From: Odontesthes bonariensis
Lineage: Eukaryota; Chordata; Actinopteri; Atheriniformes; Atherinopsidae
DNA length: 64,000 nt
Direction: 5' to 3'
Assembly: GCF_027942865.1 (NCBI RefSeq)
Contig: NC_134507.1
Coordinates: forward strand, 34,897,711 to 34,961,710
In this document: one piece after another, positions 41,746 through 54,659 of the stretch
Position numbering within the stretch: the stretch's first letter is position 1
How the letters are laid out: every line of letters starts with the position of its first letter
Translations under genes and position numbers: made by a program
Notes under the pieces: generated by a model
What the model was told of the DNA's origin: nothing
Seen by the model: only the letters and a program-made list of their open reading frames with translations
The model's database searches: none

Positions 41746-44700
41746 TCATTTCTCTGCAGTGTGACTACGTTGGTGTCTCTTTAGACTACCTAATCCAGTG
41801 AAAGCTGCCCCACACTGACCACAGTTGAAAGGCTTCTCTCCTGAGTGTATACGTTGGTGTCTCTTTAGATTACCTAATCTAGTGAAAGCTGCCCCACACT
41901 GACCACAGCTGAACGGCTTCTCTCCTGTGTGTATACGTTGGTGTGTCTTTAGATTAGCTAATTGAGTGAAAGCTAACCCACACTGACCACAGCTGAACGG
42001 CTTCTCTCCTGTGTGTATACGTTGGTGTGTCTTTAGACGACCTAATCCAGTGAAAGCTGCCCCACACTGACCACAGATGAAAGGTTTCTCTCCTGTGTGA
42101 ATATGTTGGTGTGTCGTTAGATTACCTAATCTAGTGAAAGCTGCCCCACACTGGTCACAGCTGTATGGCTTCTCTCCTGAGTGTATACGTTGGTGTCTCT
42201 TTAGATTACCTAATCCAGTGAAAGCTGCCCCACACTGACCACAGCTGAACGGCTTCTCTCCTGTGTGTATACGTTGGTGTTTCTTTAGAGTAGATAATTG
42301 AGTGAAAGCTGCCCCACACTGACCACAGCTGAACGGCTTCTCTCCTGTGTGTATACGTTGGTGTTTCTTTAGAGTAGATAATTGAGTGAAAGCTGCCCCA
42401 CACTGGTCACAGCTGAAAGGCTTCTCTCCTGTGTGTATACGTTGGTGTCTCTTTAGACTACCTAATCTAGTGAAAGCTGCCCCACACTGACCGCAGCTGT
42501 AAGGCTTCTCTCCTGAGTGAATACGTTGGTGTGTCTTTAGATTAGCTAATGCAGTGAAAGCTGCCCCACACTGACCACAGCTGTATGGCTTCTCTCCAGT
42601 ATGAAGCCTCCGATGATACCTCAGATTTGATCGTTTGATAACTTTCCCACAGTCCTTACAGCAGTGCCATCTGGATCCCTCTTGGGCTCCATGTTTCTGC
42701 AATGACAGAGAGGAAGAAGACTTAGATCCTTTTGAAGTTCACACAAAAGATTTATCTAAGCTAACCAACATATTCTAACTCAGCGATTCCCAACCTGGGG
42801 TGCGCGCCCCCCCTGGGGGCGCGCCAGAGAGGTCAGGGGGTGCGCCAGAGAGGTCAGGGGGTGCGCGAGACCTCTTCGGGTTAGAGACATTTAAACGGCC
42901 GGATTGTGTAATGATACGCTCATATCTATTATCTGCCGATGGTTCAAATCATTCGAGATCGTAAAGCCTGTTTTGCATCTCACAGCCTCTAATAAACGAT
43001 GTATTACACATGACGTCGTTTTGTATAATCCAGTCCCATCAAAGCAAATCATAATAGCTACGAAAACCTTAACTATTTTTTTATCTGTATCAGCCTCCGT
43101 AGTTAGAACGTTCGAATACTGACTGAGCCCACCCACACTTGTTCCCGCACAGTTAACGTTAAGTTAATGTTAGTAAAAGAAATGACATACTTTTGAAACT
43201 ATGGCTGACAAACGCAAAAATGACACCGACAGCACAGCTGGGGTGAAAAAGAAAATAAGGACCTACAATGAGAGCTATATTATGATGGGGTTTACCCTGG
43301 GAACAGACAACCGACCGGAGTGCGTGATATGCGGTGAAAGGTTAGCTAATGATAGCATGAAACCCAGCAAAATGAAGCGGCACCAGACGACAAAGCATCC
43401 TGAAACGGTTGGGAATGATCGTAGTTTTTTTCTAAGGAAAGAACAGCTTCTTAAGGAAAACAAGCCAATGGATATCAGAGCTGCGTTTAATAGGGCTGGC
43501 AGTGATATGCAGAAGGCTACTGAAGCCTCTTTTGAGTGTTCGCTCAAGCAAAAAAACTTCACAGCATTGGCGAACAGCTCATCAAACCAGCTTGCATTAA
43601 ATTAGTTGAGAAACTGTGTGGCCCACAGGTGGCAGAGAAACTAAAAACTGTGCCACTCTCGAATAACACAGTGAAGGACCGAATCGATAAGATGGCAAAT
43701 AACTGCGAGCAACAGCTGGTAGAAAAGCTTAGAAAGGGGCAGTTCGCCATACAGCTTGATGAAACTACAACTGTAGCAAACGAGGCTGTGCTCATTGTTT
43801 ATGTACAATTTATTGAGGGGGAAGATCTGAAGCAGGACATTCTTATGTCTGTCAACCTTACCACCACTACCAGGGGTGAGGATATTTTTACAGCAGTGGA
43901 TTCTTACTTCTCGTCCCAAAAGCTTCCCTATGTGAATCTAGTTGCATGTTGTTCAGATGGCGCTGCCTCGATGATGGGTAAAAACAAGGGCTTTAACAGT
44001 CGCTTGAAAGAAAAGGCCCCACACTGTATAATATTTCACTGTATGATACACCGCCAGGCACTGGCCAGCAAAAAACTGTCTGACGACCTCAGTGAAACAC
44101 TCGCGACTGTAGTTAAAGTCGTGAATTTCATCAAAGGTCGCGCCACCAGACAGCGTCTGTTCGCAGATTATGCGAAGATGAAGCGCACCAAACACTCCTC
44201 CTGCACACAGACGTGCGCTGGCTCTCACGGGGCCGAGTGCTGGCGCGTTTTGTGGAATTGGGTGAAAAAGTAGGTGAATTTCTCAAAACTCACAGCCCCT
44301 CACTGTCAGAGAAGATAACTGAGTCATTCTGGGTTAAAACTGCATACCTAGCCGACATCTTCAGTCTGTACAATGAAACGAACAAGCGTCTCCAAGGCGC
44401 GGAGTCCAACATCATGGGATGTAAAGAGGCGCTTGACGCATTCGTGCGTAAACTTGAGTATAGGGTCGGGAAGATGGAAAGGGGAGAGCTACAACAGTTC
44501 CCACTACTGCTGAAACAATGCAGAAATGATCCTGAAACGATCCCTGTATCTGTCCGTCGTGAGTTTACCAGACACATGAACGCATTGCAAGAGGAGATTA
44601 AATCACGGTTTGCCGACACAGATGAATACGTATCGAAGGAATCGTGGGTGTTGGATCCCTTTATTGCAAAAGTCGAGGATGTGCAATACCTTGATTGTGA

Positions 44701-46581
44701 AGACGAGCTCACCGACATCCAGGCCAACTCTCTGTCAAAGAGATATTTCCAGGTAGGCCCACGGTATTGCATTTAATATTGTATCACTTGCGATGTCTAA
44801 TAAGCCTCTGTGCTCGCGCTACTTGGGGTGTTGGACATATTAAAGCAAAATTCAATTCATTCTTTATTTATTTCATTCAAGGAACACGGATTTAAAAAGT
44901 TTTGGATTGTGAAGGCACCCAGCATTGCTCCAAGACTCACACTACATGCCACAACAAGGATCATACTCCCGTTCAGTACCACATATCTTTCAGAGACGGC
45001 CTTCAGTGCTCTTGTCGCAATCAAAACTAAAGCGCGCAACAGACTGGAGGTGCACAATGACTTTAGACTGGCTGTCACTCAAATCACTCCTGATATTCCA
45101 GCCCTGGCTGTGGCTGTGCAAGCCCAAGGTTCTCATTAATGAATGTAGGCCTATTAATGCCATGCACTGTAAGATATGAAAAAAAATGTGTTCAAAAATT
45201 TGTTAAATAAAATGTGTTCAAAAATTTGTTAAATAAAATGTGTTCAAAAATAGAAATATATGATTTTCCTTTAATAGCTTTTTTTTTGGGGGGGGGGGGG
45301 TCGCGAATTCCATCACAGTGTTTCCCACGGAATTTTTGAAAACTATGGGGGGGGGGGGGTAAATCCACACGGCGTGAATTTGTGCGGCGTACATTTGTGC
45401 GACTGCAGATTTTATTTTATTTGATTGATTTGCACACATTCATTCAAATAAAAAAAAAATACACAATAAAACACACCAAATTAAAAAAAAGGAATGTGTG
45501 CTGGAGATGTCAGAAACCCTTGTGGGCTTATGAGGAAACCTCATCTTGTCATTAAAACCCAATGATAACAATTGTAATAGAAAATATTTACAGGTTAAAA
45601 CTAAACTTCATGAAAAATATGAATGGATCATATACAGTGAGGACTTATGCCTTTTTGAGAAACTTGAAAAGGTTTTCCTTGATAACAAAGGGTGTGGGAA
45701 GTACACAATGAGTTCAGGAACACATCAGAAGTGGTTTGGTGTTGATATCTTTAAAAACAAGAGAGCTATTACAAAATAAAAGTCTAAAATGGAATTAACT
45801 ATGCACACTGAGTAAATGTTCTACCTAAAATGATTTTTCTGGAAACTAAAAGACTGTGAAAGCTTTATAGTGAGTTGACAAACCCATCCGAATTGGTTTG
45901 GTGTTCATTGGTTGAATATCCAGTGAGAACAAAAAAAGGCGTTGCACTTTTGCGACGGTCCCTAAGCGCTCCAGCTGCCGTAGTTCACTTAGAAGTATAT
46001 TCGGCGCGGTTACTCTGATCTTTCAGGCTTACTTTGGTGAGTTGATAAAGCCTGTGGTATGTTAGTCTTAGTTTTCTGTAAATATTAATACCATCCTGAG
46101 GCTAATTGGTGCGGTTTTCGTGACGCTATTACAATTACAAAGCCGGAAAATAGGCGAATGTCGAATATAAAACCAACTTCACCCCGCTCCGCCTAGTCGG
46201 GACGGTTGAACCACACATGCGGGACGGATGAAACACCTTATTTTAAACAGAAACTATTGAGCTTACTATTTTTTTAAGCAACATACCGGACAACATACTG
46301 GTGTACTCGTCATTGCTCAAATGTCACATTATTTCTCAGAATATAAATAGGGCAAAAAAATATGTTTGTCAACGAAATCACGATGATTACAGCTGACCTT
46401 TATGCACGCGCACCCACTAATCTATAACGTGTGTCAATCGCCCCGACAGCGACTAATAACACATAAACCTTTTTTGCCACTAAACTTCGAAACTCTTACA
46501 TTGCACACTTTAGGACATGTTTAATTACTAATTCACCTGTTGTATAGTCATATTGGTTGGTTTTCGTGGAAATCGCTGTTT

Positions 46582-46616
<35 letters not shown>

Positions 46617-49600
46617 GCTGTGTTTCAAACGATTGGCGGCCAAACTATGGCGGCCAAATGGAAACTATGGCGGGCCGCCATAGTTTCCTCAATGTATGGG
46701 AAACACTGCATCAGAAGTGAATTAGGGGGGCCTGGGAGAAAAAAGGTTGGGAACCACTGTTCTAACTGGACCTGGACAGGCCGAGCCACACAGGTCTCAA
46801 TATCACAAATCAAACGTGAACGCTGAGGGTGCGTTTATAAGTGCCCTCAGCTATCAGCACTGTGCTCTGATGTGTTCTGCACACGTTCAGCTTTTTAAGC
46901 AGTAAACTCTGAAAAGGATGAAACTGAAAAGGAACTTGAGCTACAACATTTCTAAATGATGGAAGGAACCAGAGTCTTGTCCAAGTTGTTCACTTAAACA
47001 CCATGTAGAGGTTGGGCTGAAAAAGGTTGATGGCCGCTGGTTTAAAGGAATAAAAGTAACAGTGGTGGTAATACATGACATTCTTTTTTTTTTTTTTTTT
47101 TCCAACCCATCCACCACCCCCCCCTAATGGAGGACCTTTTTTCTTCTTTATCCTTTTTTTTTTTTTTTTAATTTATTTATTTATTTATTTTTTTTTTTTT
47201 TTCCTTTTTAATCAAGTCTATAACATAGATCAAAACACAATTTACATAGGCTGTTTCACTCATGATAATGATAATAATAACACAAAACAATAAATAAAAA
47301 TAAAACACATTAAAGTAAAGAATAAATGATCACTATAACAAAAAAAAAACATTTTATAGCAAATTTATCTTTTTTTGAGTTACCTTTTAGGCTAATTTAT
47401 TTTTTTTTTCTTTGTCTCAGTTTTCCCAATGTTCCCCTTCTATAAGTTTAATCCATCGTTTTCCATACATTTCATTATTACCTCCATATGTCATCCCACA
47501 TTCAATTTTACAATATAGTTTAACATAATTCATAAACCTTTTGATATTTAATCTATTCTTACATTTTGAACCAAAAATAAACATTTTCCCAAGTAAAAGG
47601 ATTATATTTTGTATGCCTTCTGCCTCTGCCAGGTTACCAAATAGCACCGTAAACAGACTTGTATGTAGTTGGATGCCGTGTACAGACAACCAATTTTCAA
47701 CCTCAAACCAAAACACCCCAGAGTTTGCACAGTACCAAAAAAGATGTTCCACTGTCTCCTCCTCTTCTTGACAGAATCGACAGTTTGAGGTTGGTTCTAT
47801 TTCCCACACATACAACATTTTTTTTGTTTCCAAAAATTTATAGAACATTTTGTATTGGAAATATCTTATTTTATTATCTAGTGTTGCTTTGTATAGTGTT
47901 TTAAAAACATATTTCCATGGTATTGGAGTATCCAGCTGACGTTCCCAGTAGTCAATATATTTATAAGGAATATCTATGAGTTTACTGTTCACCAAATTGA
48001 AGTTATACATCTCTTTATTTATTTTTTTTTTTTGTGATCCACTTACCCAATTTTATATTGGGCCTGCATACCCATTGTGATACAGAGAAACTTTTTATTT
48101 TTCTTTTCCAAGTTCGAGGTATCGATCCTACCAGCTGATTATACTGATGCAGTGTACCTACATCACCATATTTTTGTTTTATCTGTACATATGACAATAT
48201 TTCACCTTTCTCCACAATGTCGTTGAAAAAAAGTATTCCTTTTGTGAACATATGTTCTAAAAAAAAGGTGCTACCTTTCAGCATTATATTGGAGTTGAAC
48301 CATAACATTTGTTGCAGTATTTCATCATTCCTTTCTGGTGGGTGAAACTGATAGTGGAGCCAGCTTTGCAGTGCTTCAGTCAAGAAAGCCGAGAGTTGAG
48401 AGAAGATATCCTTCATTGTGAAAAGTTGTGATGAGTGTATTTGAATAAAGGGGAATAGGTTTTTTTTAAACAAAGGGTGTATCTTTCCCACCAGCCTACT
48501 AGAGAACCATTCCTTGTTGAAGTATAATTTTGGAATAAGAGATGCTTTTATAGATAAATTCATAGCTTTTAAGTTCAACAGTTTTGTGCCTCCAACATTA
48601 TAATCATTATATAAATATATGCGTTTAATTTTATCTTTCTTTCCATTCCATATAAATTTAAATATCTGTTGTTCGTATTCCTTATAGAAGGATTCTGCAG
48701 GTGTTGGAAGGGAGAGCATTAGATATGTAAACTGTGACACGACCAGTGTGTTTACAAGTGTTGTTTTGCCAAAAATAGTGAGTTTATTTCCTTGCCAAGG
48801 TTGTAGTACTTTGCTGAGCCGTTTTAATTTGATGTTAAAATTCAAAGTCGATATTTCTTTAATGTTCTTTGGTATATGGATTCCTAAAACGTCGATGCCA
48901 CCATCCGTCCATTTCACTGGCATTTGGCATGGAAGAGTAAAATTTGTGTGTTTGAGTGAACCTAGTCTCATAATGTGACATTTTTCATAGTTGGGTTTCA
49001 AGCCTGATATTTTGGTAAATTGGTCCAGATCGTCTATGAGATTTTCCAAGGATAGTATGTCTGGTTTGATCATAAATGTTGTGTCATCCGCATACATTAA
49101 TATTTTCGAGTAAATACCGTTTAGTCCCAATCCTCTTATGTTTCCGTTAGATCGTATTCTTTCTGCCAATATTTCAATGGATAAAATAAACAAATATGGA
49201 GAGAGAGGACAACCTTGTTTCACTCCTCTCTCCAACTTAATTGGTTTTGAAAGGTGTCCATTATTAATAACTTTACTGGAAGCTCCCCTGTACATGACTT
49301 TAAACCAATTTATAAAGGACTCCCCAAAGCCAAAATATTGTAAGCATCTGATGATAAAAGTCCAATAAATTTTATCAAAAGCCTTCTCAAAGTCAGCAAC
49401 AAAAATAAGACCTTCCTTTTCTTTTGTGTCATAGTGCTCCATAGTCTCCAGTAGCTGCCTAATGCTGTTAGATATATTTCTGCCTTCTAAAAACCCGGTT
49501 TGATCATGATGTATCAATGTTGGTAGCACCTTTTTAATCCTTTTTGCTATACACTTAGCTAAAATCTTTGAATCATAGCCCTGAAGTGTCAGTGGTCTCC

Positions 49601-52600
49601 AATTCTTTAGTTGAACAGGATCTTTATTTTTTCCACAGGAATCTTGTTTTAACAGTACCGAAATTGCACTTTCTCTTTGAGTTCTTGTAAGAATACCTTC
49701 CTCATATGAGAAGTTTAGACAATCAAGAAGAGGCTTTTTAAGATGTTCATAAAATACCTGATACACTTCAATAGGAAGGCCATCCAGGCCAGGTGTTTTC
49801 CCTTTTTTAAAAGACATAATTGATATATAAAGCTCATCCTCTGTTATTAGGCCCTCACAAGATTGTTTCTGTCCCTCTGTTAACTTTACATGTTTACTGG
49901 GGAAAAAGACATTTTCATCAACCTCTTCATGATCTTCCTCTGTATACATTTGTGTATAATAATTTTCTATTTCGTTCATAATTTCATCTGGCGTAATTAG
50001 TATTTTCCCATCATTAAGTTGTAATCTTTGTATATTCTTTTTTGAACTGTTACTTCGCTGTAGGGTTAAGAAAAACTTGTTACATCTCTCGCCCATTTCC
50101 ATCCACTGTGCTTTGTGTTTATAGTATGAAATGTTTGACCTTTCATGAATTAACTGTTCAAATTCTTTTTGTTTTTGCTCAAGTTTATCGAGAATATCCT
50201 GGCTAGCGTCATGTTTCTCCACAAACTCTGTCAAGACTTCAATTTCTTTTTTTAATTCCTGTTCCATTGATTTAAATTTTTTTTGTCTGTAAGATGCCAT
50301 CTCAATTGTGTGACCTCTTAAAGCACATTTAAAGGCTTCCCAAACTATATGCGGGTTAGCAGTACCTATATTATAGAAAAAAAACTCCTTGATAAATTCA
50401 TTTGTTTTCTCCACGAATGCCTGATCTTCTAGCAACTTTTGATTAAATTTCCAGTACCCCCTACCTCTGGGATATTCTGTCACGTCAAGATGTAGGGAAA
50501 TTAGTTGGTGATCAGATCTTAATTTATCTTCAATCATTATTCGTTTAACTTTATCTACCAGTGAAAAGGAAGTAAGAAAATAATCTATTCGGCTAGCCTG
50601 ATTCTGCCTTTTCCATGTATACCTTTTCGATTTTGGGTTTTTTAATCTCCATATGTCCACCAGATCCTTTTCATCCATTATTGTTCTAAGTTCTTTAAGT
50701 GCACGTGGGTGATAATTAATTACATTTGATCCTTTACGATCCATTTCATTGTTCTGAACTATATTGTAATCCCCTACCATTATGTACCCGTCATTTACAG
50801 ACTCTGTACCATTTATAGCCTTATTAATATCCACAAAAAAGGAAGGTACATCGCCATTTGGCCCGTAAAGATTAATCAAACACAAACTTTTATCTTCAAT
50901 TTTAAACTTTAAAATAATCCATCTTCCCTGAGGATGCACTTCTACATTTTCTATCTTCAAATTATAATCGTTATTCAGTAAAATCATCACTCCTCGTGTG
51001 TTTTTAAGGCCATGGGAAAACAAAATTGAACCACCCCACTCTTCTCTCCAGAGATCTTCATCAGAAGGAACTGAATGGGTTTCTTGCAAGCAAATTATAG
51101 TATGTTTTTTTTCCTTAAGCCACATAAATATTTGTAATCTTTTACTCTTGTTTGCTAATCCGTTAACATTATAGCTAGCTATTTGTATGTTAGTTCCCAT
51201 ATCTATCTAGATAGATTGATTTTTCTAAAGATTCCAAGTAAAAAGAAAAAATACAAAAAGGAAAAATAGATACCAGAAATACTGATTTTCTTTCTGCAAC
51301 CACAAGTCTTTGGCCTCCCCCACCCCTTACCTTAACCACCCCCCACCCAAACAATTTCATCATCATACACAAACACATATCTATCAAAACAGAAAAGAAA
51401 GAAATAGAAGAATAAAGTAGGAAACAGAAAAAAATTGCAAAAAGAGAAAAGAAGTCTATTCAATCGAAAGAAAAAAAAGAAGTAATAAAATAAAGTAAGA
51501 GAAATAAAAGAACAAAACAGCAAAAGAGAAAGAGAAAGCCGCTCGACGCTGAGCCATATCCATTTTTTAAATAAACCTATCACATAGGCTATGTTAGGTT
51601 GTAATGGGTTAGAATCAGTTCCACAGTTCACTTTTTATTCTTCATTCTTGTGGCCTTCATCATCCAGAATAATTTGTAAATGTCACTTACCAGCGCTGTT
51701 TTGACTCAGAAGCATTAGAGTAGGCTACTCACAACAACCATGGCGTGATTTCGGGATCTCTGAACAGCTGGTTATTGATGTATAGTTTGTCCACGACCAG
51801 GCGAGTCTTTTCTCTGCGGACTTTGTGTTTCTTCATGATTGGCACCAACACTCGTCTTCTGTCCACGATTTCCCGAGGAAATTGTTCAAACATGGAATAG
51901 TGTGACCCTTTGAGCTTGTTACCTTGGCCTAACACCTCCTGTTTCTTTTGGAAAGTCGCAAACTTCACCACCACTGCCCTAGGTTTTCCATCACCTCTCA
52001 CTCGGCCCACACGATGGGTGGTTTCAATTGCGACTTCAGCTAATTGATCCTCGCCCATCTTCAAATCTTCGTTCATGAAAGCCTTGACAATATTTTCGGT
52101 CACCGCATATGTTTCGTTTTCTTGTTCTTTCAGGCCCATAATAATAATATTGTTCTTCATGCTTCTGCATTGTATGTCAAGGATATCTTCTTTCAGCGCC
52201 CTGTTTTCATTTGACAGCCTACCAACCTCCACCTGTAATACACCCACGTTGGACTTCAGAGTAGCGTTTTCCGACTTTAGATCCTCAATTAGTTTGTTTG
52301 TGAACTCCACTGATGTTTTCAGTTCGTGAATGTCTTTCCTCATATCTTGTAGCAAATCGAGTTTTTTTAGTTGATCAAGTTGCTCGTGAATGGTATTCAG
52401 CAGGAGGCGGTCAGCTGAAGTTATCTCTGCCATTTCTGGTTCACTTGCGCTTGAAAAGTCAGCACGCACTCTTTTGTTTTCGGGTTCTTTCCTTGTTGAC
52501 ATTTCTTTGTAATACTTGTCGATAAAAGTTTCCAACTCCTCTAACTCCGCCAGTATGATATTATATATTATATGATATGCAATTTAAACTATGCAATTGT

Positions 52601-54659
52601 CATGGACAGCGTCTCGCACCACTCTATCAACCTGCCACGCGCATGCTCCCTCCGAATACATGACATTCTTTACACTTAACCTACTTGATGTGGTTCAACA
52701 CTTTAAGTACCTCGGGGTAATCTTTGATTCTAATCTTAATTTTAAGCAACACGTTAAAAAAGTCACAAATACAATTAAATTTAACTTATCAAATTTCAAA
52801 CATGCGAGACCCTTCCTGACTATGGAGTCAGCGAAGACTTCTACGCATGCAGTGATACTTCTTCGTATTTCCTGCTGTTATACAACATGGTCACATACAT
52901 CAGAGTGCAAAATCTTGGACTTTGATAGCTATCAGCTGTTTTTGGATGTCTGTCTCATCTTTCAGGTTTCCAAAGGATTAGCCCCTCCACTATTACAGGA
53001 TTTCATAAAGACAGAATCCTCTAGAGTAAACCCCAGAGCACTAGAGGAGACTGATGTGCAATGATGCAGGACTAAGTTTGGCCAAGTGGTGGAGTCCATC
53101 AGAGGAACAGTGCTGGAACACACTGCCAACTCGTGTTAGAAACTGGGACAATTCCACCACCTTTAAAAAGACCCTTAAACAGTGGTTGAAAACAGCCAGA
53201 GCTGCTCTCATGGGTCACCTCTCCGTCTTTTCTCTTTTGTGTACGGACTCTTAACTTTGATGTGAATCTTTCTAAATATTTTCTGTTTGTTTGTTCTTTA
53301 GTTTTTGTCATGGTGTATTGTCTGTATGTTTTTATGATACCTGCCTGAGGACAACGGATGAAATTTAGCAACTGTGCTAACTCCGGCATGTTTACATGCC
53401 TTGCTGATATGTTGATTAATGTGCAGTGTCAGTGTTTCCCACACATAGACTAATTCGTGGAGGTGCGCCACAGATTCAACACCGGCCGCCACATATTGCG
53501 TTTCGTTATTATTATTTTTTTTAATGCTATTTAAAAAATACTCGTATTCGTTAAGCTGCATTTCCTTTCCCTGCTCTCCCTCCGTCTCTGTCAGTCATGC
53601 ATCTCTCTCACATAGCCTACACACACACACAGCCCCTCCCCTCCGTGCACACCGCGTGTGTCTCCATCAGCGAGATCATCCCTGGAAGCATCGCTAGCTT
53701 CAGCGTCGCGTTAGATTAGCTCAACCGAAAGAAGACGGCTGGCGAAATTCACCAAAGGTTGGTATTACGTGCACCGTCCTTTATAAAATCACACATTAAA
53801 AAGTCCTATAAAAATATTTTATATTTTTAATACAATGTTGGGATGTCCCGACCCGACCCATAGCAAACAAGTGATTACGCCTTCTTTATAAAGTTAACTA
53901 GTCGCAAGTTTGCCGTAAAAAAATAAAAAAATGTAGTTGGGTTGTCGAGGTCAAAACACTAGCAGCTGTGAATCAAATAAAGTAGGTTTTTTAAACTCTT
54001 ACACTGAATGTTTGCTGCTTCAATCCAGACGAGTATTGAAAAATATTTTCCGCGATTGAAAAAGAGACGTGCGTGTTGAGGATGAGGCCCAGCCTGAACC
54101 GGAGGTGTCAGTCTGAAACAGCTGAACAGTCCCACCAGTGTAATTAGCTATGTTATTCATTTGTTTACAATGAAGATGTGAATATTAATACAATAAAGTT
54201 CTGTGTGACCAATTATTAACAAAGGAATTATTTTGAAGAATTTTTATTTCTAAACCCCCCCGTGGCCCACCACCACACATTGCCTTCACATCTGTGGGAA
54301 ACACTGAGTGTCCTAACCAAATAAATAAGAAATAAAATAAAAACCTCCTCCACACTGACCTGTGGCCCGGTGGACCCAGAGGATGAGCGGGCTCGTTTCC
54401 TGGTGGAGGGGTTCTGCTCCTGGTTCTGCTCCTGGTTCTGCTCCTGTTTCTGCTCCTGGTTCAGCTCCTGCTTCAGCTCCTGCTTCAGCTCCTGGTTCTG
54501 CTCCTGCTTCAGCTCCTGCTTCAGCTCCTGCTTCAGCTCCTGGTTCTGCTCCTCTTTCTCCTCCTGGTTCTGCTCCTGTTTCTCCTCCTGGTTCTGCTCC
54601 TGGTTCTGCTCCTGCTTCAGCTCCTGGTACTGCTCCTGGTTCAGCTCCTGGTGCTCCAT
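41746..54659 (-). CDS. C2H2 zinc-finger protein, 11 fingers (right copy)
   Basis: Coding exon 2 is 54682-54360 with ATG at 54659, and the finger exon ends at 41746. The join is the same phase-0 ...STGPQ|KHGAQEG as on the left. The finger exon is 28 residues shorter: one of the two last GLG-type fingers is missing, an 84-bp unit deletion, so the array ends GLGSLKRHQRSH. One finger reads CGQCGLAF instead of CGQCGAAF, and the first linker is TGEKPYSC where the left has the degenerate IGKKPFSC. The Q/E repeat region is about 9 residues longer and of different order. Its intron 2 is 11.7 kb because of hAT elements and the private L1. The frame is open throughout. Confidence 0.85.
43201..45139 (+). 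pseudogene. BED-finger hAT transposase (right copy)
   Basis: The domain order is as in the left copy: BED finger, LDETTTVANEA, CCSDGAASMMG, FHCMIHRQAL, RWLSRGRV, then the 129-nt intron (44753-44881) and LPFSTTYLSETAFSALV. It shares the A-run frameshift near 43551. It has a private second shift, one T lost in GCAGATTATGCG (about 44165-44172), where the left arm has GCAGATTTATGCG. The left copy is therefore less damaged. Confidence 0.85.
45316..46708. mobile_element. Nested non-autonomous hAT, CATCA duplication (right)
   Basis: This is the partner of 4116-5487, flanked by CATCA at 45311-45315 and 46709-46713. It is 21 bp longer, with much of the visible difference in homopolymer runs (for example the A-run near 46583-46613). 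Confidence 0.78.
47417..51200 (-). CDS. L1 ORF2: endonuclease and reverse transcriptase
   Basis: The AP-endonuclease is at residues 1-240: IASYNVNGLA, CLQETHSVPS, INLYGPNGD, MVGDYNIVQN, SRIDYFLT and RSDHQLIS. The RT follows: FKKGKTPGLDGLPIEVY, LKNWRPLTLQGYDSK, FVADFEKAFDKIYW, GVKQGCPLSPYLF and the active-site YADD. A C-terminal CRFCQEEEETVEHLFWYC motif closes the protein. The first frame gives 1061 residues (51200-48015). One extra A in the A-run at about 48020-48031 shifts the frame, and the last 197 residues continue from 48010. The whole would be about 1260 residues, the usual L1 length. It nicks target DNA and primes reverse transcription there. Confidence 0.92.
51201..51728 (-). other. 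L1 inter-ORF region
   Basis: This is a purine-rich stretch on the minus plus-sense complement (AGAAAGAAAT... on the plus strand) separating ORF1 from ORF2. It has no coding motif. At 528 bp it is longer than in mammalian L1, which may matter for how ORF2 is translated. Confidence 0.6.
51729..52535 (-). CDS. L1 ORF1 protein (coiled coil plus RRM-like domain)
   Basis: The frame is 268 residues and starts METFIDKYYKEM. Residues about 45-120 form a leucine-heptad coiled coil (LDLLQDMRKDIHELKTSVEF ... LKSNVGVLQVEVGRLSNENR). CRSMKNNIIIMGLKEQ begins the RRM-like RNA-binding part, followed by the CTD-like THRVGRVRGDGKPRAVVVKF and REKTRLVVDKLYINNQLF. This is the L1 ORF1p pattern: a trimeric nucleic-acid chaperone that coats the element RNA. 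The frame is fully open. Confidence 0.92.
   Translation of the reverse strand: METFIDKYYKEMSTRKEPENKRVRADFSSASEPEMAEITSADRLLLNTIHEQLDQLKKLDLLQDMRKDIHELKTSVEFTNKLIEDLKSENATLKSNVGVLQVEVGRLSNENRALKEDILDIQCRSMKNNIIIMGLKEQENETYAVTENIVKAFMNEDLKMGEDQLAEVAIETTHRVGRVRGDGKPRAVVVKFATFQKKQEVLGQGNKLKGSHYSMFEQFPREIVDRRRVLVPIMKKHKVRREKTRLVVDKLYINNQLFRDPEITPWLL
52671..53254 (+). mobile_element. LINE 3' fragment with RT C-terminal coding (right)
   Basis: This is the partner of 3155-3749: FKYLGVIFDSNLNFKQHVKK and LSLAKWWSPSEEQCWNTLP. The private L1 inserted at its 5' boundary. Confidence 0.65.
53430..54306. mobile_element. Non-autonomous hAT (MITE), AGTGT duplication (right)
   Basis: This is the partner of 2097-2978, flanked by AGTGT at 53425-53429 and 54307-54311. 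The ends are CAGTGTTTCCCACACATAG and the complement of CAGTGTTTCCCACAGATGTG. Confidence 0.75.
54414..54659 (-). repeat. 12-bp tandem repeat coding for QELKQEQN units (right)
   Basis: The units are the same as at 1768-1995, but with QEEK and KEEQ variants (CTCCTCTTTCTCCTCCTGGT on the plus strand) that the left copy lacks. The array is longer by about 9 codons. The difference shows rapid change by slippage or unequal exchange. Confidence 0.85.

Larger units (their letters stand above)
42781..46759 (+). mobile_element. hAT transposon with BED-finger transposase (right copy)
   Basis: Begins CAGCGATTCCCAACCTGGGG and ends CCAACC...CACTG, flanked by TTCTAACT at 42773-42780 and 46760-46767. This is the complement of the AGTTAGAA duplication in the left arm, so it is the same insertion event. 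It contains the nested MITE at 45316-46708. Confidence 0.88.
47086..52654 (-). mobile_element. Near-full-length L1-clade LINE, private to the right arm
   Basis: A perfect 16-bp duplication, AATACATGACATTCTT, flanks it at 47070-47085 and 52655-52670. The poly-A tail appears as a T-run at 47086-47101. It has a 119-bp 5' UTR, ORF1, a 528-bp inter-ORF region, ORF2 and a 3' UTR of about 330 bp. The left arm has the uninterrupted site at about 3736-3751. Perfect duplications, an open ORF1 and a nearly open ORF2 indicate a recent insertion. Confidence 0.93.
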
